From CALKXV01 sp965228905 (GTDB lineage: Bacteria; Pseudomonadota; Alphaproteobacteria; Rhodobacterales; Rhodobacteraceae): a stretch of 64,000 bases of DNA. The notes beneath the pieces were generated by a model, which saw nothing but the letters and a program-made list of their open reading frames with translations, was not told the DNA's origin and ran no database searches. Where the stretch lies: NCBI GenBank assembly GCA_965228905.1, contig CBDDII010000003.1, forward strand, positions 496,001-560,000. The letters are read 5' to 3'. This document shows positions 7,507-15,923 of this stretch, piece after piece. Position 1 is the stretch's first letter, and each line of letters begins with the position of its first letter. The position numbers and the translations under genes are program-made.

Positions 7507-8274
7507 ATGGGATTCTGGGAGATGAAAGCGGCCCTTGAGTGGCAGATTGCCTGCGGTGCAGACGAAGCCATTCTTGACGCGCCGATCGACCGGACGGTCG
7601 TGCCTGAGGAGAAAGCGCCGACTGCCAAGGTGGCCGAGTCCCCAAAGGTATTCACGCCACGCGAGGTCGATCCGGTGGCCGTCGCCCGGGCAGTTGCAGA
7701 GAAGGCCGAAACGCTCGACGCACTCAGATCGGCGATGGAAGCGTTCGAGCATTGCGACCTGAAGCGGGGTGCGCGGCAGTTGGTGTTTTCCGACGGCCAG
7801 CCGCAGGCCCGCGTCATGATCATTGGCGAAGCTCCGGGGCGTGACGAGGATTTGCAAGGCAAGCCCTTCGTCGGTCGGGCCGGGCAGCTTCTGGACCTGA
7901 TGTTCAGCCACATCGGCCTGTCGCGGGAAAGTCCCGATGGCGACAGGGCGCTGTACATCACCAACGTCCTGCCCTGGCGGCCACCGCAAAACCGCGATCC
8001 GAAACCTGACGAGATGGCGATGATGCTGCCGTTCCTGAAACGGCACGTCGAATTGATCGACCCCGACCTGATCGTCGCCATGGGCAACCACGCCTGTCAG
8101 GCGCTTCTGGGCAAGCGCGGCATCACCCGTCTGCGCGGCAACTGGACCGAAGCTATGGGCAAGCCGACCTTGCCGATGTTCCACCCGGCCTACCTGCTGC
8201 GCACCAACGACGCCAAGCGCGAAGCCTGGGCGGACCTTTTGTCGTTGAAAACAAAACTTGGGAAAAATTCATGA
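7507..8274 (+). CDS. Uracil-DNA glycosylase family 4, without iron-sulphur ligands
   Basis: A 255-residue family-4 uracil-DNA glycosylase, which excises uracil from DNA to start base-excision repair. Motif 1 is GEAPGRDED at 108-116 and motif 3 is HPAYLLR at 226-232, with GKPFVGRAG between. Family-4 enzymes normally hold a 4Fe-4S cluster on four cysteines. Here the CxxC is reduced to a single Cys83, the PCRPP cysteine is Trp (NVLPWRPPQNRDP), and the fourth is in a Met-Met stretch (DEMAMMLPFL). The cluster is therefore probably absent. An N-terminal extension of about 75 residues is variable. It overlaps the next gene as ATGA. Confidence 0.85.
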   Translation: MGFWEMKAALEWQIACGADEAILDAPIDRTVVPEEKAPTAKVAESPKVFTPREVDPVAVARAVAEKAETLDALRSAMEAFEHCDLKRGARQLVFSDGQPQARVMIIGEAPGRDEDLQGKPFVGRAGQLLDLMFSHIGLSRESPDGDRALYITNVLPWRPPQNRDPKPDEMAMMLPFLKRHVELIDPDLIVAMGNHACQALLGKRGITRLRGNWTEAMGKPTLPMFHPAYLLRTNDAKREAWADLLSLKTKLGKNS

Positions 8275-8891
8275 TCGATCCGCTGGTGGTTCTCGCTTTT
8301 CTGCCCGCTGCTTTGGCGCTGAACCTAACGCCCGGCGCGGACATGCTGTTTTGCCTTGCACAGGGCACGCGTGGAGGTGCGCGGCCCGCTCTGGCAGCTT
8401 CGGCGGGCATTGGCGTTGGCGCGATGGTTCATGTCACGCTGGCGGGCCTGGGCCTTGGCTGGCTTGTCGCCGAGTATCCCGTCCTGTTCGACATCATCCG
8501 CTACCTCGGCGTCGTCTACCTGCTCTGGCTGGCCTGGCGCACACTAACGTCACCGCCAGCGACGAACGACACGCTGCCCGTGCGCCCCGCCCGCGCCTTT
8601 CGTGATGGTCTGATCGTGAACCTGACCAATCCCAAGGTAATCCTGTTCATCCTCGCCTTCTTGCCGCAATTCGTCGATCCGACCCACGCTGTTCTGCCCC
8701 AGTTCCTGATTTTCGGTGCTGTGATTGCCATCGGCGGGCTTGTCGTGAACGGGGCGGTCGGTGTCTTTGCCGGTGGCATCGGGCAATACATGGGGCGGAA
8801 CCCCCGGTTCGAGGTGGCGCTGCGCTGGATCACGGCCTCCATCTTTGCGGCTTTGGCGTTGCGCCTCATCTTCGAAGGAAAACGCGCATGA
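8271..8891 (+). CDS. LysE/RhtB-family amino-acid exporter
   Basis: A 206-residue inner-membrane protein with about six helices. The family signature near residues 14-30 (ALALNLTPGADMLFCLAQG) and the NLTNPKVILFILAFLPQFV stretch are typical of RhtB-type translocators, which export amino acids or homoserine-like compounds by proton exchange. The actual substrate is unknown. It overlaps both the upstream glycosylase gene and the downstream moaB by 4 bases. Confidence 0.9.
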   Translation: MIDPLVVLAFLPAALALNLTPGADMLFCLAQGTRGGARPALAASAGIGVGAMVHVTLAGLGLGWLVAEYPVLFDIIRYLGVVYLLWLAWRTLTSPPATNDTLPVRPARAFRDGLIVNLTNPKVILFILAFLPQFVDPTHAVLPQFLIFGAVIAIGGLVVNGAVGVFAGGIGQYMGRNPRFEVALRWITASIFAALALRLIFEGKRA

Positions 8892-9430
8892 GCCGTATTG
8901 ACGAGTCCCGTGACTTCATCCCGATCCGAATTGCAGTTCTGACCGTAAGCGACACCCGGACGACGGAGGATGACCGCTCCGGCGACACTTTAGCCGCTCG
9001 CATCGAAGACGCGGGTCACAGCGTTCAGGCCCGCCAGATTGTGACGGACGACCGCGAGAAAATCGCCGAAATCCTGAAAAAGTGGTGCGCGGACGAAAAG
9101 ATCGACGCGATCCTGTCAACGGGCGGCACGGGGCTGACAGGCCGGGACGTGACCGTCGAAGCGCACCGGGATGTCTATGAAAAGGAAATCGAGGCCTTCG
9201 GCACCGTTTTCACCCATGTTTCCATGGCCAAGATCGGCACTTCCGCCGTTCAAAGCCGCGCTTGCGGTGGTGTTGCGAATGGAACCTACCTTTTCGCACT
9301 GCCAGGCAGTACCGGGGCCTGCAAAGACGCCTGGGATGAAATCCTGAGCTTTCAGTTCGATTACAGGCACCGTCCCTGCAATTTCGTGGAAATAATGCCG
9401 CGTCTCGACGAACATTTGCGACGGAAATAG
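8888..9430 (+). CDS. moaB: Molybdenum cofactor biosynthesis protein B
   Basis: A 180-residue MoaB/MogA-type protein that adenylates molybdopterin or prepares it for metal insertion. The molybdopterin-binding fold shows VLTVSDTRTTEDDRSGD at 17-33 and the loop STGGTGLTGRD, both family hallmarks, and LFALPGSTGACKDAW near the C terminus. ATGA overlap links it to the LysE gene. The stop at 9430 is followed by the promoter of the efflux operon. Confidence 0.92.
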   Translation: MSRIDESRDFIPIRIAVLTVSDTRTTEDDRSGDTLAARIEDAGHSVQARQIVTDDREKIAEILKKWCADEKIDAILSTGGTGLTGRDVTVEAHRDVYEKEIEAFGTVFTHVSMAKIGTSAVQSRACGGVANGTYLFALPGSTGACKDAWDEILSFQFDYRHRPCNFVEIMPRLDEHLRRK

Positions 9431-9458
9431 CGCACACGCACGTTTTACACGCAAGATT

Positions 9459-9487
9459 TTGCCATTGGGGTAAAAGAACTACATACT
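9459..9487 (+). promoter_or_regulatory. Promoter of the RND efflux pair
   Basis: TTGCCA at 9459-9464, a 17-base spacer, and CATACT at 9482-9487 form a good sigma-70-type promoter. It would start transcription near 9495, about 20 bases before the GTG start of the adaptor gene. Confidence 0.55.
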
Positions 9488-9515
9488 AAAGCGTCGCAAA
9501 CTAACGGAAAAACAC

Positions 9516-10973
9516 GTGCGATTTTTACGAAGATCATTGGTGGGATTGTTCCTGCTTTCGGTGACTGTGGGCCTGTTCGCCTATGCCGGAAGCATGGTCT
9601 GGGGCGCGCTTGAGGCAAAATGGTCGGAAACTCCAAATCAACGCCCGCAGCGCGAAAGGGTCTTTGCCGTCAACGTCGTAACGATTGAACCGGAAACCAT
9701 CCGGCCGATCCTGTCCACCTTCGGAGAATTGCGTGCGCGTCGTTCGTTAGAACTTCGCGCCTCGTCGGAAGGCGAAGTCGTCTGGATTTCCGACAAGGTG
9801 GAGGAAGGCGGTCTGGTCATGGCCGGCGACGCGCTGGCCCGGATCGACCCTGTGGAGGCGCAGTCGGCGCTGGACACGGCGCGGGCAGACATGGCCGAGG
9901 CGGAAGCCGACCTTCGCGACGCCGAGCGCCAGTTGCTACTGGCGCGCGATGAAATCACGGCGGCGGAAGACCAGGCGCGGTTGCGTGCCAACGCGCTGGC
10001 CCGTCAGCAGGACTTGCTGGATCGTGGTGTTGGATCGACCGCTGCGGTGGAAACGGCGGAATTGGCCCATTCATCGGCCAACCAGGCGGTTCTTTCCCGG
10101 CGGCAGGCCATGGCCGATGCCGAGGCGCGCATCGACCAGGCGAAGACAACGCGGGATCGCCGCCGCATCGCTCTTGCGGATGCCGAGCGGGGGCTTGCGG
10201 ACACCGAGATCACCGCCTCGTTCGATGGTGTCCTGAGCGACGTTACGGTTGTCGCCGGAGGGCGCGTTACAAGCGGAGAAACCCTTGCCCGCATTATCGA
10301 CCCGACGGAACTGGAAGTTGCATTCCGTGTTTCGACCCCGCAGCACACGCGCCTTTTGAACGAAAACGGCGATCTTGTGGGCTCGGACGTTTCCGCGTCG
10401 TTGGACATTCTGGGCGTCGATCTTGTCGCCACCGGAAAGATCAGCCGGGAAAGTGCCGCCGTGGGCGACGGACAGACCGGGCGGCTGTTGTTTGCCCGGC
10501 TGGATACGGCGCCCGGTTTCCGACCCGGTGACTTCGTCCGCGTGAACATCGAGGAACCGGAGTTGGGCAACGTCGCGCGCCTGCCCGCGACCGCGGTCGA
10601 TGCGGCAGGCACCGTTCTGGTGGTCGGCGAGGGTGAGCGGCTTTCTCTGGCCGCAGTCGAGGTCCTGCGCCGGGAAGGCGATGACGTCATCGTCCGTGCC
10701 GAGGGCTTGCGAGGGCGCGAGATTGTTTCAGAGCGGACTCCGCTTCTGGGTGAGGGTATCCGCGTCCGTCCCCTGCGCCCCGTCGGCGCGGAAGAAGCCG
10801 AGTTGCCCGAACTCCTCTCTCTTGATCCCGACCGCCGTGCGCGGCTTGTCGCCTTTGTGGAGGGCAACCAATACATGCCCGACGAAGCCAAGAGCCGCGT
10901 GCTGACCGCGCTGAGGGAAGAGATGGTTCCGGCCAGCATGGTAGAGCGGATCGAAAGCCGCATGGGCGGATGA
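9516..10973 (+). CDS. RND efflux periplasmic adaptor (membrane fusion protein)
   Basis: A 485-residue HlyD/AcrA-type adaptor. A single N-terminal helix (LVGLFLLSVTVGLFAYAGSM) anchors it. A lipoyl-like half (RARRSLELRASSEGEVVWIS), a long alpha-hairpin coiled coil (about 105-215, rich in Ala, Glu and Arg), and beta-barrel regions follow. It would join the downstream RND permease to an outer-membrane channel; none is encoded nearby. The start is GTG with only a weak ribosome site. It probably forms an operon with the permease 114 bases downstream. Confidence 0.9.
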   Translation: MRFLRRSLVGLFLLSVTVGLFAYAGSMVWGALEAKWSETPNQRPQRERVFAVNVVTIEPETIRPILSTFGELRARRSLELRASSEGEVVWISDKVEEGGLVMAGDALARIDPVEAQSALDTARADMAEAEADLRDAERQLLLARDEITAAEDQARLRANALARQQDLLDRGVGSTAAVETAELAHSSANQAVLSRRQAMADAEARIDQAKTTRDRRRIALADAERGLADTEITASFDGVLSDVTVVAGGRVTSGETLARIIDPTELEVAFRVSTPQHTRLLNENGDLVGSDVSASLDILGVDLVATGKISRESAAVGDGQTGRLLFARLDTAPGFRPGDFVRVNIEEPELGNVARLPATAVDAAGTVLVVGEGERLSLAAVEVLRREGDDVIVRAEGLRGREIVSERTPLLGEGIRVRPLRPVGAEEAELPELLSLDPDRRARLVAFVEGNQYMPDEAKSRVLTALREEMVPASMVERIESRMGG

Positions 10974-11087
10974 GGTTCGGGCGCAGTGCGACCTGCCCGA
11001 TGCAGGGCCGGTTCTGTGAGAAAAGCCCGAAACGACTGACGGTGAAAGTCGAAGAGGCACGAACGGCAGAAGTGGAGTACCCGCGTC

Positions 11088-14000
11088 TTGGCACGTGATC
11101 TGGGTCGGGCAACCGGCGGTATCCTGTCCTACTTCACCCGCCATCCGACGGCGGCGAACCTTTTGTTGGTGCTGATGGTGGTTGCGGGCATCTATTCTGC
11201 CCCACAGATGCGCGCCCAGTTCTTTCCTGACATTGTTGTCGACGATATTGATATCCGCGTGTCCTGGGACGGTGCCGGTGCGCAGGACGTAGACTCCGCA
11301 ATCATCGAGGTGCTGTCCCCGGCGCTTATCGCCGTTGACGGTGTGGCGGAAACCTCGTCCGTCGCGCGGGAAGGATCGGGCAGTTTCGAGCTGGAGTTTG
11401 AACCCGGCTATGACATGTCCCGCGCGAAAGAGGACGTTCAAGGCGCGTTAGACTCCGTCGATAACCTGCCGTCCGACGCCGACACCCCCGAGATCTATCG
11501 CAACACCTGGTATGACAGGGTGACCGACGTCGTCATAAAGGGGCCGGTCGGCGTCGATCAGCTTGCCAACTTCGCCGATGAGTTCTCGAACCGGCTTTTT
11601 GCCGAAGGCGTCACTCGGGTAACAATTCGTGGCGTCGCCGCACCAGAAAGCATCGTCGAGGTGACCTCGCTCGATCTGATCCGCCACGACGTGACGATGC
11701 AGCAGATCGCCAGCGCCATCGCAGCCGAAGCAGAAACCGACCCTGCAGGAGACGTCGCGGGATCGGCCCGTGTAACCACCGGCATCGCCAAACGCTCGGC
11801 CGATCAGATCGCGGACATCGTTTTGCGCACCGACGACGATGGCACCCAGCTTCGTATCGGGGATGTCGCCACGGTTCGGGTCGAAAGCGTTGACCGCGAT
11901 CGGGCCTATTTCGTCGGCGACCATCCGGCGATCTCCGTTCGGGTAGATCGCACCGCGCAGGGCGATGCCATTCGAATGCAGCGTACCGTGGAAGAGGTGG
12001 CGGCCGAGATGCAGGCGACCCTGCCAAACGGTGTCGAAATATCGCTGATCCGGACCCGCGCCGAGGCGATCACCGGGCGTTTGAACATCCTTTTGGAAAA
12101 CGGCCTGATGGGGCTGGGGCTGGTCCTGCTCCTCTTGTTCCTGTTCCTCAACGCGCGAACAGCGCTCTGGGTGGCCGCGGGCATTCCCGTGGCCATGACC
12201 GCGACCATCGCGATCATGTATCTGGGCGGATTGACCATAAACATGATCTCGCTCTTTGCCCTTATCATTACGCTTGGCATCGTCGTCGATGACGCGATTG
12301 TCGTGGGGGAACACGCGGATTTTCGTGCCCGTCATCTGGGCGAAGACCCGACCACCGCCGCCGAGAATGCCGCGCGCCGCATGTTCACACCAGTCTTTTC
12401 CGCGACGCTGACAACGATCATCGCCTTTTTCGGGCTGACCACGATTGACGGTCGCTTTGGCGAGTTGATCAAGGACATACCGTTCACGGTGATAGCGGTG
12501 CTTGCGGCATCGCTTGTCGAGTGTTTCGTCATTCTGCCCAATCACATGAAACACGCGATCGCCCATTCGGCAAAAGACCATTGGTATGATTGGCCGTCGC
12601 GCCAGGTGAACCGTGGCTTCCGCTTTGTACGGCAACGCCTGTTCCGGCCCTTCATTTCGGCCGTGATCTGGGCGCGCTATCCCGTTATCGCCCTGTCATT
12701 CGTCGTACTGGCCAGCCAGGCGGTCCTGTTCATCTCGGGCGACGTGCAATGGCGTTTCTTCAATGCGCCCGAACGCAGTTCCGTCACCGGCAATTTTGCC
12801 ATGGTGCCGGGTGCCACGCGGGAAGATTCGCTTGAGGTCTTGCGCACCATTCAGGGCGTTGTCGAAGAGATCGGTGAGAAATACGAGGCCGAGCATGGCC
12901 GGAACCCGATCCAGTTCGCCTTGGGCGAAATCGGTGGCAATTCGGGTCGCGCACTTCCCGGAACGGAAACGAAGGAAAGCTATCAACTGGGCTCAATCGC
13001 CATCGAGCTTATCGAAGCCGACCTGCGCCCCTATTCCGCCTTTGCCTTCGTGGCTGAACTGCAAGAGGCCGTTCCGAGCCATCCACAGTTGGAAACCATC
13101 AGCTTTCGCGGGTGGCGCAGCGGGCCTGGCGGCGATGCCATCGACGTGGAGATCTCGGGCGCATCCACTGCAGAGTTGAAAGCTGCCGCCGAGAATTTGA
13201 AAGCCTCGATCGGTCGATATAGCGAGGTTTCGGCGATTGAAGACAACCTTGGCTATGACAAGGAAGAGTTGATCCTGGAACTGACGCCGCAGGGGCAGGC
13301 GCTTGGCCTGACAATCGACGTGCTTGGCTCGACGCTGCGGGCGCGGTTGAACGGGATCGAAGCGGCGACCTATCCCTACGGTCCCCGCTCGGCCGCGATC
13401 CGGGTCGAATTGCCCGAAGACGAGCTGACCGCCGACTTCCTGGATAACACGCTGATCCGCACCGGCGCTGCCGAGAGCGGCGAAGGCGTCTATGTCCCCC
13501 TTGCCGACATCGTGACGGTCGAAAGACGCACCGGGTTCTCGACGATCCGGCGCGAGAACGGGATCGCCGTTGTTTCCGTCACGGCGGACTTGTCCGAAGA
13601 CGATCCGGACCGGGCGCAAGAGATCTCGGACGAGATTCGCGAGAGTATCCTGCCCACGCTGGAAGAAAATTTCAGCGTTTCGACCTATATGTCGGGCCTG
13701 GCCGAGGACGAGCGGAACTTTCTTTCGGATGCCATGTCGGGCCTGATCCTCTGCCTTGTCGGGATCTACATTTCCCTGTCCTGGGTGTTCGGGTCGTGGT
13801 CCAGACCCTTCGTCGTTATGGCAATCATCCCCTTCGGACTGATCGGGGCGATCTGGGGCCATTACATATGGGAAATCCCGCTTTCCATGTTCTCGGTCAT
13901 CGGGTTGATCGGGATGGTCGGCATCATCATCAACGACAGTATCGTCCTGGTCAGCACCGTCGATGAATACGCCAAGGATCGCGGGCTGGTGCCGGCGATT

Positions 14001-14468
14001 GTCGATGCGGCAGCGGACAGGTTGCGCCCCGTGTTCCTGACCACGGCGACAACCGTTCTGGGGCTCGCCCCCCTGCTTTACGAACGCGCCAACGACGCGC
14101 AGTTCCTGAAACCCACGGTCATCACGCTGACTTACGGCCTGGGCTTTGGCCTCTTGCTGGTACTTCTGGTGGTGCCGTCGCTTCTGGCGATTGGTCACGA
14201 TATCGGGCGCAACATGCGGGCCTTCCGCAAAGCCATGAACGCCGGTTCCCGTGCACCGGGCATGGGGTTAGCGCTTGGATCCTCTTCGGTGATGATCGCG
14301 GCATGGTTTGCAGCAACGATTGGTGCAGTCCTTGTCACCGGGAACATGCCAAATGCTCTCGGCGGAAGCGGGAGCATGGCCGCCTCACTCGGCTATTTCG
14401 TCACCGGGGCCGGGGCCGTGTGCCTTACTGTCTGGGCAATCGCCGCAACGCGGTTGGCGCGGGCCTAG
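11088..14468 (+). CDS. RND-family efflux transporter permease
   Basis: A 1126-residue inner-membrane proton-driven pump of the AcrB/HAE type. The N-terminal helix (TAANLLLVLMVVAGIYSAPQ) leads into the porter domain, and the two six-helix bundles sit at about 335-540 and 880-1040. The proton-relay pair is in GIVVDDAIVVGEH. The C-terminal segment adds two extra hydrophobic stretches after residue 1060, beyond the usual AcrB end. The start is read as TTG because no ATG or GTG is available upstream in frame; GGAG lies 11 bases before it. Substrate is unknown. Confidence 0.9.
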   Translation: MARDLGRATGGILSYFTRHPTAANLLLVLMVVAGIYSAPQMRAQFFPDIVVDDIDIRVSWDGAGAQDVDSAIIEVLSPALIAVDGVAETSSVAREGSGSFELEFEPGYDMSRAKEDVQGALDSVDNLPSDADTPEIYRNTWYDRVTDVVIKGPVGVDQLANFADEFSNRLFAEGVTRVTIRGVAAPESIVEVTSLDLIRHDVTMQQIASAIAAEAETDPAGDVAGSARVTTGIAKRSADQIADIVLRTDDDGTQLRIGDVATVRVESVDRDRAYFVGDHPAISVRVDRTAQGDAIRMQRTVEEVAAEMQATLPNGVEISLIRTRAEAITGRLNILLENGLMGLGLVLLLLFLFLNARTALWVAAGIPVAMTATIAIMYLGGLTINMISLFALIITLGIVVDDAIVVGEHADFRARHLGEDPTTAAENAARRMFTPVFSATLTTIIAFFGLTTIDGRFGELIKDIPFTVIAVLAASLVECFVILPNHMKHAIAHSAKDHWYDWPSRQVNRGFRFVRQRLFRPFISAVIWARYPVIALSFVVLASQAVLFISGDVQWRFFNAPERSSVTGNFAMVPGATREDSLEVLRTIQGVVEEIGEKYEAEHGRNPIQFALGEIGGNSGRALPGTETKESYQLGSIAIELIEADLRPYSAFAFVAELQEAVPSHPQLETISFRGWRSGPGGDAIDVEISGASTAELKAAAENLKASIGRYSEVSAIEDNLGYDKEELILELTPQGQALGLTIDVLGSTLRARLNGIEAATYPYGPRSAAIRVELPEDELTADFLDNTLIRTGAAESGEGVYVPLADIVTVERRTGFSTIRRENGIAVVSVTADLSEDDPDRAQEISDEIRESILPTLEENFSVSTYMSGLAEDERNFLSDAMSGLILCLVGIYISLSWVFGSWSRPFVVMAIIPFGLIGAIWGHYIWEIPLSMFSVIGLIGMVGIIINDSIVLVSTVDEYAKDRGLVPAIVDAAADRLRPVFLTTATTVLGLAPLLYERANDAQFLKPTVITLTYGLGFGLLLVLLVVPSLLAIGHDIGRNMRAFRKAMNAGSRAPGMGLALGSSSVMIAAWFAATIGAVLVTGNMPNALGGSGSMAASLGYFVTGAGAVCLTVWAIAATRLARA

Positions 14469-15235
14469 TTACAGCCGATCATCTCGACAGCGCGGCCATC
14501 GCCAAGGACGGTCATGCGCACTTCGGAACGGGCCAGCGCGAAGGGCTTTGCACTGGGTGCGACCATCTCGACATCGGCGCGAAGCCGTTTTCCCTTGCGC
14601 TGCAACACGGTGGGCGAAACCCAGACGGCAGCATTGCCGGTTTCGATCACCGCGAACTCAGACCCGGACATGCGCGGCACATCGGCCGTGGCCGTCACCT
14701 GCAAACCGTCGGCAATCGGGGAAATCTCGCAAGACATGCGCCCACCTCGCTCCGGAGCATCCTTGAGCGCGACGGCGAGCGAGCGACTGTGTGACCCGCC
14801 AACCGGAAGCGTCGCAGACACCGCGAAGGTGACCGGCACACAGATATCCTCGCAAACCCCGATTTCGATCTCGCCTTTCAGGGTCACCGGTTTGGTCGCG
14901 TCACGGGGCTCGATGACCAGCGGGAAGGTAACCTGATCGGTATATCCGATGCTGCGAAGCCCGTCGGTCTCGATCACTTCTGGAACCGGGAAATGCACGC
15001 GGACATTGCCAAGGTTCGACGACCCGGACCAATTGAAACTTGGCGGGATCCCGGCATCCCCGGGTGAGCGCCAGTAGGTATGCCAACCGGGCGCCATGCG
15101 GATGCTCAGGCCAGAAACATGAACCTTGCCGTCCCGCCAGCCTTCGATCACGCCGACGCGCACAAGATTGTCCGGAACCTCTGCTATAGCAGGACCGGCG
15201 AGGGCAAGAAGAAGGGCAATGGCACGCATGAACAT
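14465..15235 (-). CDS. Secreted DsbD N-terminal-domain protein
   Basis: A 256-residue protein with a signal peptide (MFMRAIALLLALAGPAIA, cut before EVPDNL). It matches the DsbD N-terminal immunoglobulin-like domain: WRDGKVHVSGLSIRMAPGWH at the start, and GVCEDICVPVTFAVSATLP with the two reactive cysteines. It lacks the membrane and thioredoxin domains of full DsbD, so it is a stand-alone periplasmic redox module. ATG codons at 15259, 15235 and 15229 are possible; 15235 keeps a clean signal peptide. It converges with the RND permease gene, and their ends overlap by 4 bases. Confidence 0.8.
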   Translation of the reverse strand: MFMRAIALLLALAGPAIAEVPDNLVRVGVIEGWRDGKVHVSGLSIRMAPGWHTYWRSPGDAGIPPSFNWSGSSNLGNVRVHFPVPEVIETDGLRSIGYTDQVTFPLVIEPRDATKPVTLKGEIEIGVCEDICVPVTFAVSATLPVGGSHSRSLAVALKDAPERGGRMSCEISPIADGLQVTATADVPRMSGSEFAVIETGNAAVWVSPTVLQRKGKRLRADVEMVAPSAKPFALARSEVRMTVLGDGRAVEMIGCN

Positions 15236-15350
15236 GACCGCTCTGATAGCTTGATTCATCGGAAACCGGGAAATCACGTTCCGGTCATGGTTTGTGACTG
15301 TTGCACCTCTGCCCTTGTCGGCTGCCCCTTCCTGCACCATCTTGAGACAT

Positions 15351-15923
15351 ATGAGTGATGAAAGCGCCCCCCAGCTTGACGGAAAACTTCTGATTGCCAT
15401 GCCCGGAATGGGCGATCCGCGTTTTGAAAAAGCGGTGATCTTCATGTGCGCCCATTCCGAGGATGGCGCATTGGGGCTGATCGTTAACAAACCCGCGCCG
15501 GAACTGGAATTTTCATCCCTTCTGGAACAGCTTGGAATCGACGTTGGCCCGCCCCGGCGTGACATCCGTGTTCACGTTGGTGGCCCGGTCGAACATGGCC
15601 GGGGCTTTGTTCTGCATTCGGGCGATTACCAGGCAGAGAACTCGACGCTTCGGGTCTCTGACCAATTCGGCATGACCGCGACGCTTGACGTGCTTGAGGA
15701 TCTGGCCCGTGGCGAAGGACCGTCATCCGCCCTTCTTGCCCTCGGTTATTCCGGTTGGGGTCCGGGGCAGTTGGAATCCGAGATCCTGTCGAACGGTTGG
15801 CTGACCTGCGACGCCCCGCCCGAGATCGTTTTCGGGGCCAACGACGATGCAAAATGGACAGATGCGCTGAAGTCCATGGGTGTCGACGCGCTCCTTCTGT
15901 CCAGCGAAGCCGGGCACGCCTAA
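15351..15923 (+). CDS. YqgE/AlgH family protein
   Basis: A 190-residue UPF0301 protein. The start at 15351 gives MSDESAPQLDGKLLIAMPGMGD, and the family landmarks LIAMPGM, GALGLIVNKPAPELEF, VHVGGPVEHGRGFVLHS and ALGYSGWGPGQLESEI are all present. An upstream in-frame ATG would add 19 residues that do not look like the family. AlgH affects alginate regulation in Pseudomonas, but its molecular function is unsettled. Its stop codon overlaps that of the converging aminopropyltransferase gene. Confidence 0.92.
   Translation: MSDESAPQLDGKLLIAMPGMGDPRFEKAVIFMCAHSEDGALGLIVNKPAPELEFSSLLEQLGIDVGPPRRDIRVHVGGPVEHGRGFVLHSGDYQAENSTLRVSDQFGMTATLDVLEDLARGEGPSSALLALGYSGWGPGQLESEILSNGWLTCDAPPEIVFGANDDAKWTDALKSMGVDALLLSSEAGHA

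Noticed and set aside
10974..11087. A separate small gene between the two RND genes
   Set aside because: No start with a ribosome site leads to a frame of meaningful length; it is best seen as an operon gap.
11448..12635. A 395-codon frame antisense to the RND permease
   Set aside because: Shadow frame; the plus strand encodes a full-length RND protein here.
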